Below the pieces are notes generated by a model. That model did no database searches. It saw nothing but the letters and a program-made list of their open reading frames with translations, and had not been told where the DNA came from. A stretch of 64,000 nucleotides of DNA, taken from positions 2,308,659 through 2,372,658 of the forward strand of contig CM055110.1 in the NCBI GenBank assembly GCA_029204225.1, read 5' to 3'. The stretch's first letter is position 1; each line of letters begins with the position of its first letter. Made by a program: the position numbers and the translations under genes. The DNA is from Diphasiastrum complanatum (taxonomy: Eukaryota > Streptophyta > Lycopodiopsida > Lycopodiales > Lycopodiaceae). This document shows positions 57,898 through 64,000 of this stretch, one piece after another.

Positions 57898-60800
57898 ATG
57901 GCTACAAATGGAGGCTACATGTTGGAAAGCAATGATAGGCTTACCTCCCTCAACTATTCTACTTGGAAAGTAAGGATGGAGTCTTTGCTTGAGATGAATG
58001 AGTTGATGGATATTGTTGTAGGTGTGGAGGAGAGACCTTTGGCACCTCAAGAACAATTGAGGTATGACAAGAGGGCAAAGAAAGCCCTTCACATGATCAA
58101 GATGAATGTGACAAATGAGCTTATCAAAGAGGTTGGTAAGTGCACATCATCTAGTGAAGCTTGGGAAGCCTTGAAGAAGGTTTATGAATCCAAGTCTACT
58201 TCTAGAGTGTTGACTTTAAGAAGGCAAATCTTTTCTTGTATGCAAAAGAAGAGTGAGAATGGACATGCTTTTGTTTTGAGAGTTAAAGCATTGAATGATG
58301 AGTTAGCATGCATTAATGATGGCATAAATAATGAGGAGCTTGTTCAAGTGATTCTCAATGGCTTGTTGGATGATCATGCTAATCTTGTTCAAAGTTATGC
58401 TATCCAAAAATGTTTACCAAGTGTTGGAGACTTGCAAGAGGTCTTGTTGGCTGAAGAATTCAGGTTGCAAGCAAGAGTGGGAGCATCTTCTACATCTCAA
58501 GGAGGAGAAGAGGAGGCAATGTTCTCTAAAGGCAAGTTCAAGGGCAAAGGTAAAAGCAATTGGTCTAAAGGGCAAGACCAAGGTGAGCACTCTACTTTTG
58601 GCAAAAAGAAGGATAGATCTAAGCTAAAATGTTTCTATTGTGGAGTCAAAGGGCATTTTGCTAGTGATTGTTTTAAGAAAAAGAGGGATCAAGGGGAAAA
58701 GCAAACCAATCTAACTATTGATGAGGGTGGGGATGAGCTTCTTTCAAATGATGCTTTTGTTATGTCATCTTGCTTGTTGGCTAATCATGGAGACATTGAT
58801 CCTTGGTGGATTGATAGTGGAGCCACTTCTCATATGACATATCATAAAGAGTATTTTTCATCTTTAATGGCATTTGATGGTGATAGGAAGGTAATCTATA
58901 CCGCAAATGATGGTGAGTGTGCAATCAAGGGGATTGGCACAATTCCTATTTCACTTTCTACAAATAGGAATATAGAATTGAAAGATGTTTTGCTCATTCC
59001 ATCCATTACCAAGAACTTACTTAGTGTAAGCCAAATGCTTGACAAAGGATTCAAAGTTGAGTTTGATGGTGATGCTTGCTTGATCAAAAAGGGGTGTAGT
59101 ATCATTGCAAAAGGGAAAAGGCAAGGGAAATTGTTCAAGCTTGATGCATGTGTTGTTGCTAACCAAGTTGGATGCATGGCAAATGAACAAATGTCAATTC
59201 AAGAGGTATGGCATAAAAGGATGGGACATCTCAACTACAAGGCCTTGGAGGTAATAGCCAAAAAGGAGGTAGTAAGGGGACTTCCCAAGTCTCTTACTTG
59301 CTTGAATCATGTTTGTGAAGAATGTGCTTTGTCTAAATCACATAGATTGCCATATACTAGATCTATATCTAGATCTAAGATGCCTTTTTCTCTCTTGCAT
59401 TCGGATATTCATGGTGTTACTATAATTAGCAATGGAGGTGCTAAGATGTATGTAACTTTCATTGATGATTTTAGTAGATTTTGTTGGGTTTATCTACTAA
59501 AGAGCAAGGATGAGGTGTTTGATGTGTTTGTCAAGTTCAAAGTTGCTATTGAGACTCAATTTACAACCAAAATCAAATGCTTGAGGAGCGACAATGGTGG
59601 TGAATACATTTCTAACAAATTCAAAGCCTTTTGCGATGAGCATGGGATCAAGAGGGAGTACACATGTCCAAGAACACCACAACAAAATGGAGTGGCCGAG
59701 AAGAAGAATAGAACCTTGTGTGAGAGTGCAAAGGCAATGAGATTGAATGCTAATCTTCCTAAACCTTTTTGGAGTGATGCTTTGTTGTGTGCAAATTTCC
59801 TATGTAATAGATGGCCAAGTGTTGTATTGGAAGGAAAAACCCCTTTTGAAGCTTTGTTTGGTACGAAGCCTAATGTCAAGTTTCTAAGAACTTTTGGATG
59901 CATTTGCTACTTCAACATTACTCTTGATGATAGAACTAAGGAGGATCCATCTTCAAGAAAGGGCATTTTTGTTGGTTATAGTGAAGTAAGCAAAGCATAT
60001 AGGATTTATGTTCCTTCAATCAAGAAAGTGTTCACAAGTAGGGATGTCATTTTTGATGAAGGTAACATTCCAAAAGTTGTTTCAAGTGATGATGGTGTTG
60101 TTGCAACTAATGTGCTTGATGACAATGGAGTTGATGACACATTGGATGTGGATGTTGAAGAAGCCTCTTCAAGTCAAATTCCAAGGAGAACTCCAAGGCA
60201 TAAAGTGAAACCCTCAAGGCTCACTTATGATGGCAAAGGTAAGCAAGTGGTGGATGGATCCAACTATGCTTTCCTAACTTCTTTTGATGTACCTTCATGT
60301 GTAGATGAAGCAAGGCAAGAAGAGGAATGGATCCAAGCAATGGATCTTGAGTTTGAAGCACTTATGAAGAACAACACATGGAGATTGGTGGAGCTTCCAA
60401 AGGGCAAAAGTGCAATTGGATGCAAATGGATCTTCAAGGTAAAGACAAATCAAGATGGATCTATCAACAAGTTCAAGGCAAGGTTGGTGGCTAAAGGTTA
60501 TGCTCAAGAGCATGGCATTGACTATGAGGAAACCTTTGCACCCGTGGCAAAGATGGTGAGCATAAGAGTAATCATTTCCCTTGCAACTCTTTATGGATGG
60601 GATCTTTGGCAATTAGACATTTCTAATGCTTTCTTGAATGGTGATCTTGAAGAGGAAGTCTACATGGAGCAACCCGAGAACTATGTTTCTCATAGCAAGC
60701 CTAATCATGTGTGTTTTCTACAAAAAAGTTTGTATGGTCTTAAGCAAGCACCAAGGAGTTGGTATGCTAGGCTTAACTCTTTTCTACTTTCTCAAAACTT

Positions 60801-61848
60801 CACTATGAGTGAGTATGATCATTCACTTTACTTTAGAATTAGTGCTAATGATGTTACAATCCTTCTAATTTATGTGGATGACATTATTTTAAGTGGAGGG
60901 AACAAGGAAGATATAGAAGATATCAAGAAAGCACTAAAAAAGGAATTTGAAGTGCATGATCTTGGTCTTTTGAGCTATATCTTAGGAATAGAAGTAATTA
61001 GAACTTCTCAAATCACTTTTATTTCACAAGAGAAGTATGCTATTTCTATTCTCAATAGATTTCATATGGTAGATGCAAATCCTATTGATACACCTATGGA
61101 ATCACATGTAAAGCTAACTATAAGAGGTAATGAAAGATCCTTCGAGGACATTACTCTCTATAGGAAGCTAATAGGTTCTCTTATATATCTAACCATCACA
61201 AGACCTGATTTATCTTATTGTGTTGGTAGATTAAGCCAATTCATGCAAGATCCTAGCATAGAACATTGGAAACTAGGAAAGAGGATCTTGAGATACATCT
61301 CGGGAACAAAAGATTTTGGCATTGTTTATAGAGACTCATCACCTAACTTATTTGGTTTTTCAGATTCAGATTTTGCAGGAGACCTTATGGATAGAAAATC
61401 CATAAATGCACATGCTATTTTCATAGGTGATGGAGCTATCTCATGGATGTCGAAGAAACAAGCAACTATATCACTTTCTTCTAGTGAGGCCGAGTACAAA
61501 GCTTTGACATCATGCACAAAGGAGATGGTGTGGATCAAGAGGATGATTATGGAGCTTCATTTGCTGGATTTTTCAGAGAGTCCAATCATCTTTTGTGACA
61601 ACCTTTCAGCCCAAAGTCTAGCAAGCAATCCGGTTTTCCATGCAAGGAGCAAACATATCGAGGTGGCTTACCATTTTGTGAGAGAACAAGTGTTGGCAAA
61701 AGAGATCAAGCTTGAACATGTCCCATCAAAGGAATGTGTGGCTGATATCTTTACCAAAGCATTGGGAAAGGACTTATTTTTCAAGCATAGAACAAGTCTT
61801 GGTGTACTTTCTAAATCTATGCTAAAACTAGTTGAAGAGGGAGTGTGA
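57898..61848 (+). CDS. Copia-A Gag-Pol polyprotein, intact
   Basis: A single 1316-aa ORF. Order: Gag (1-240); zinc knuckle C245-C248-H253-C258; aspartic protease WWIDSGATSH (D306); gag-pre-integrase WHKRMGHLN (W438); integrase with D503 (HSDIHG), D565 (RSDNGGEY) and E601, exact DD(35)E spacing; reverse transcriptase with LYGLKQAPRSWY and YVDD (992-995); RNase H with SDSD (1155-1158) and E1197, ending HIEVAYHFVRE..VADIFTKALG. All expected active-site residues are present, with no frameshift or stop, so the element may be autonomous. Gag and Pol share one frame, as in most copia elements. The ORF reads through the polypurine tract (EEG), and its TGA stop lies within the first bases of the 3' LTR. 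Start chosen at the first ATG, after ATTGCAAC, which is conserved in the opposite-strand relative. Confidence 0.95.
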   Translation: MATNGGYMLESNDRLTSLNYSTWKVRMESLLEMNELMDIVVGVEERPLAPQEQLRYDKRAKKALHMIKMNVTNELIKEVGKCTSSSEAWEALKKVYESKSTSRVLTLRRQIFSCMQKKSENGHAFVLRVKALNDELACINDGINNEELVQVILNGLLDDHANLVQSYAIQKCLPSVGDLQEVLLAEEFRLQARVGASSTSQGGEEEAMFSKGKFKGKGKSNWSKGQDQGEHSTFGKKKDRSKLKCFYCGVKGHFASDCFKKKRDQGEKQTNLTIDEGGDELLSNDAFVMSSCLLANHGDIDPWWIDSGATSHMTYHKEYFSSLMAFDGDRKVIYTANDGECAIKGIGTIPISLSTNRNIELKDVLLIPSITKNLLSVSQMLDKGFKVEFDGDACLIKKGCSIIAKGKRQGKLFKLDACVVANQVGCMANEQMSIQEVWHKRMGHLNYKALEVIAKKEVVRGLPKSLTCLNHVCEECALSKSHRLPYTRSISRSKMPFSLLHSDIHGVTIISNGGAKMYVTFIDDFSRFCWVYLLKSKDEVFDVFVKFKVAIETQFTTKIKCLRSDNGGEYISNKFKAFCDEHGIKREYTCPRTPQQNGVAEKKNRTLCESAKAMRLNANLPKPFWSDALLCANFLCNRWPSVVLEGKTPFEALFGTKPNVKFLRTFGCICYFNITLDDRTKEDPSSRKGIFVGYSEVSKAYRIYVPSIKKVFTSRDVIFDEGNIPKVVSSDDGVVATNVLDDNGVDDTLDVDVEEASSSQIPRRTPRHKVKPSRLTYDGKGKQVVDGSNYAFLTSFDVPSCVDEARQEEEWIQAMDLEFEALMKNNTWRLVELPKGKSAIGCKWIFKVKTNQDGSINKFKARLVAKGYAQEHGIDYEETFAPVAKMVSIRVIISLATLYGWDLWQLDISNAFLNGDLEEEVYMEQPENYVSHSKPNHVCFLQKSLYGLKQAPRSWYARLNSFLLSQNFTMSEYDHSLYFRISANDVTILLIYVDDIILSGGNKEDIEDIKKALKKEFEVHDLGLLSYILGIEVIRTSQITFISQEKYAISILNRFHMVDANPIDTPMESHVKLTIRGNERSFEDITLYRKLIGSLIYLTITRPDLSYCVGRLSQFMQDPSIEHWKLGKRILRYISGTKDFGIVYRDSSPNLFGFSDSDFAGDLMDRKSINAHAIFIGDGAISWMSKKQATISLSSSEAEYKALTSCTKEMVWIKRMIMELHLLDFSESPIIFCDNLSAQSLASNPVFHARSKHIEVAYHFVREQVLAKEIKLEHVPSKECVADIFTKALGKDLFFKHRTSLGVLSKSMLKLVEEGV
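61834..61843 (+). other. Copia-A polypurine tract
   Basis: GAAGAGGGAG, overlapping the last codons of the ORF, directly before the 3' LTR. Confidence 0.9.
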
Positions 61849-62496
61849 AAAATTGTCAACTAGTAGTATTTTCCTAACTTGAGATTTTGTAGGCCTATGG
61901 CCAAATAAAAGTTAGAGATAGGTTCATACATGTATGTAGAGGCCCAAAGTATGTGTACACTACTTTTGAGGTCACATTAATTAGAGGAGGTCGAGTGTGG
62001 AGCTCTTCTATTGGCTCATAATTTGGTGCATTCCTATTTGACCAAATTTCTAGGTATATGGGTGAATCCTATTGGACCCCAATTTTAGCCTATCATAAGA
62101 CAAGTGGCCAAGAGGCACTATGGCTGCTATAAATAGCCATCTCCACGAGTATGTACACATCTCATTTTCATTCTATTGAATGAATGTTATGCTCTTTGAA
62201 GATCCATCTTCTTCTCTCTCACTTTTTTGTTCATATCTTGCATTCTAGCCACTAGAATTGTGATTTCTTTGTTGCTATGGCTTCACACGTGTGAAATGCA
62301 GGTTGTAGGCTCTGAAGTACGGACAGGGACAGCAAGTTTCTGTTTGTGGAAGCTTATGATCAGATTTTGATGTTTAGTTGATGTTTAGTATGCTTAACAT
62401 CACAATTTCTATCATTTTTTCAATCTAGATGTGCATAACTTCCATGGCCAAGATCTTTATGAAACTTTAGCATCTTTTGGATCTGAGTTTTTCACA
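61844..62496 (+). repeat. Copia-A 3' LTR
   Basis: 653 bp; no difference from the 5' LTR seen by eye; followed by the ATGTA target duplication. Confidence 0.95.
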
Positions 62497-63067
62497 ATGT
62501 AGCCATGTTGCAATGACCTGATCCTCTCTTTCAACCTGTTCTAATGCACAAAGCACTCTTTTGAATAACATTTCCAAAAAGAAATCACAAAGATATGGAA
62601 CCCCTGAGTTCTCTTCTAGCACTATAATTAGCAAATCAACACATAAAATGAAGGAATCTTGATCAACCTATGATACACCCACAAATATAATGATTCTTTC
62701 CACTTCCTAATATTGAAACAACCTCAAAAAATAGAGATCCAATCAAAAATTGGGTTTTGACAAAATCACAAAATATTGAATCTTCCAAATTCTACATGCA
62801 ATTGCCAAAAACTTGATATAGAACCTTGTAGCCTCCAATGAAGCTTTCCTAATGCAATAAAAGTCACCCAAATCTAGTAAGTGAAGAGTGAAAAATGGCC
62901 TACTTCAAGTTCATAAACCTATATTGAGTTTTGGCCTACAAAAGATTAATTCTACAAAGGCAAAATGCTTGATTTTTTAGTATAAATCAATCTAGCACAC
63001 TCTAGAATTGGTAACTCCTCCAAATCCTTGCTAAATATGACTAATCCTTCCATAACTTGCAACAAAA
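62497..63067 (-). pseudogene. Leader and gag ATG of the Copia-A relative (antisense)
   Basis: The minus strand runs from the PBS through a leader to GTCATTGCAACATGGCTACAT at 62497, homologous to the intact element's leader end (57850-57908). The gag ATG is at 62504-62506, and the intact element interrupts gag nine bases in. Confidence 0.85.
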
Positions 63068-63079
63068 GCTTTGATACCA
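63068..63079 (-). other. Primer-binding site of the opposite-strand relative
   Basis: TGGTATCAAAGC on the minus strand directly after LTR end CTTCACA. Confidence 0.8.
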
Positions 63080-63360
63080 TGTGAAGTTTTTCCTAATCAC
63101 TAAGATCCAAAATCATCGCTTGATCTTTGGTTATGAATGACAACACAATTAACACCAATGACAATGTAGAGATGCAACATCTACTTCATGAAAGAGATGC
63201 AAAATCAACAAGATCTTGATCAAACATCAAATATATGAAATAATGAAATTGTTGTTCGTACAATAATAGTATAGTACTATATTTCACACGTGTGGATCAA
63301 ATATTGAGCATACAATTGCATTCTACACACAAAATTGCAAAATATCACTACTATAGTGCA
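63080..63360 (-). repeat. LTR (R/U5 part) of the Copia-A relative, reversed
   Basis: Minus-strand LTR ending at 63080; homologous to 10725-10990 (TATATTTCACACGTGTGGATC, AAAGAGATGCA). Its U3 boundary is unclear because unrelated sequence begins near 63375. Confidence 0.65.
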
Positions 63361-63590
63361 CCAATGGATAGACCTTGCTTGTCTCCTCCATCTTTGTCCT
63401 TTCTTGATATGTCTCCATCATAAAACTCCATGAATGAGCCTCCATCTCCATCTTGCCAGAAGATATCATCAGCACTTGATGGCTTGGCCATGAATGAGCG
63501 ACATAATGAACGTCCATTAGCTTCATTTCCATCAGCAAAACCAGCCAAGAATGCTAGTACAACTCCAACAATAAGATATTGCAAGACCAT
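63351..63590 (-). CDS. Hypothetical 79-aa ORF with signal-peptide-like start
   Basis: The minus-strand ORF opens MVLQYLIVGVVLAFLAGFAD, a good signal peptide, followed by an Asp/Gly-rich segment (DDIFWQDGDGGSFMEFYDGD, then RKDKDGGDKQ) with one Cys. The last ~6 codons lie in sequence shared with the LTR family, so the true C-terminus may have been lost or lie in another exon. It sits between two divergent copia LTRs. I recognise no family. It could be a first exon of a host secreted protein, or chance. Confidence 0.35.
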   Translation of the reverse strand: MVLQYLIVGVVLAFLAGFADGNEANGRSLCRSFMAKPSSADDIFWQDGDGGSFMEFYDGDISRKDKDGGDKQGLSIGAL

Positions 63591-63600
63591 GTTTGTAAAT

Positions 63601-63931
63601 TAACCCAAATATCGCTAAACTAGTTGATATTTCTCACATGAGTGATATATTTGGGTTTCTATATTCATTTTTGCATTCTCTTGTTGATATCTTAAATTCT
63701 TGTGTCCAGTATACTATTTTTAGTGGTGTATTGGATCCACACATGTAAAAGGTGGTGTGGTACGAGCCATTGTATGGACATCAATAGCAACTTATCATTA
63801 TTATGCTATTTTTTCAAGTTCTTATTGAGTTTATAGTTTCTATGTTTAGTAGATGCTAGATTTATACATTGTTAATGGTGTTAGATGTGCTATCCTTGTA
63901 ACCAAAGATGAAAGGGAAAAATTTCTTCACA
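63601..63931 (+). repeat. Copia LTR, forward (partial, element runs off window)
   Basis: It ends TTTCTTCACA before a PBS; related to the reversed LTR at 63080-63360. Left boundary approximate. Confidence 0.6.
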
Positions 63932-63943
63932 TGGTATCAGACC
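63932..63943 (+). other. Primer-binding site of the right-edge copia
   Basis: TGGTATCAGACC; the following TTTAGCAAAGGATTTGGAGG also occurs (one indel) after the PBS of the opposite-strand relative, so both belong to one family. Confidence 0.8.
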
Positions 63944-64000
63944 TTTGGTGCAGGTTATTGAAGGAGCAGCCACATTTAGCAAAGGATTTGGAGGAGTCAC

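Larger units (their letters stand above)
56636..62496 (+). mobile_element. Intact Copia-A LTR retrotransposon (5861 bp)
   Basis: 653-bp LTRs (56636-57288 and 61844-62496) appear identical by eye; target duplication ATGTA at 56631-56635 and 62497-62501; PBS, one full-length ORF and polypurine tract are all present. This is the hallmark of a very recent, potentially mobile insertion. It lies inside the gag of an opposite-strand relative. Confidence 0.97.

Noticed and set aside
58896-59903. Minus-strand ORFs of 62-115 aa inside the Copia-A ORF
   Set aside because: Shadows of the intact Gag-Pol coding strand; no domains.
63323-63538. 71-aa minus-strand ORF
   Set aside because: A different frame of the signal-peptide ORF region with less protein-like composition.

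Overview
The window looks like nuclear DNA of a seed plant with a large, retrotransposon-rich genome; a gymnosperm would fit, but nothing in the sequence fixes the species. Evidence: a two-copy pectate-lyase-like gene with three spliceosomal introns, Ty1/copia and Ty3/gypsy LTR retrotransposons with plant-type primer-binding sites (initiator tRNA-Met for copia, tRNA-Asp-like for gypsy), dinucleotide microsatellites, and almost no other host coding sequence. There are no operons, CRISPR arrays or bacterial features.

Layout. 1-13.7 kb is a patchwork of broken retroelements: a reversed Copia-A-type LTR cut into a Copia-B element, which had itself entered a gypsy element; an intact 309-aa gag ORF; a SET-domain fragment; a Copia-C gag; and a gypsy 3' region with LTR. 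13.7-18.8 kb is copy A of a 5.1-kb segment carrying the pectate-lyase-like gene on the minus strand, disabled by one nonsense codon. 19-42.8 kb is again transposon debris: LTRs with PBS, a 139-bp tandem duplication, an antisense gypsy gag, a second SET fragment, long (CT)n tracts, a Copia-D element lacking its gag half, a third SET fragment, a gypsy 5' end, and a Copia-C/Copia-A chimera. 42.8-47.9 kb is copy B of the segment, with an apparently intact gene (4 exons, 523 aa). 48-55 kb is a decayed gypsy element. 55.8-64 kb holds the youngest event: a complete Copia-A element (56636-62496) with 653-bp LTRs identical by eye, a 5-bp target duplication (ATGTA) and one uninterrupted 1316-aa Gag-Pol ORF. 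It sits nine bases into the gag ORF of a relative lying in the opposite orientation, which also carries a 538-bp TIR element in its gag.

Host function. The only convincing host gene is the secreted pectate-lyase-like protein (copy B), expected to act on pectin in the cell wall. Its N-terminal helical extension is unusual for this family, and at least one calcium-ligand Asp is replaced in both copies, so catalysis is uncertain. Everything else supported here is mobile-element biology: nested insertion, internal deletion, inversion, template-switch-like chimerism and microsatellite growth. Element family names (Copia-A to -D and -G, Gypsy-1/2) are local labels for this window.
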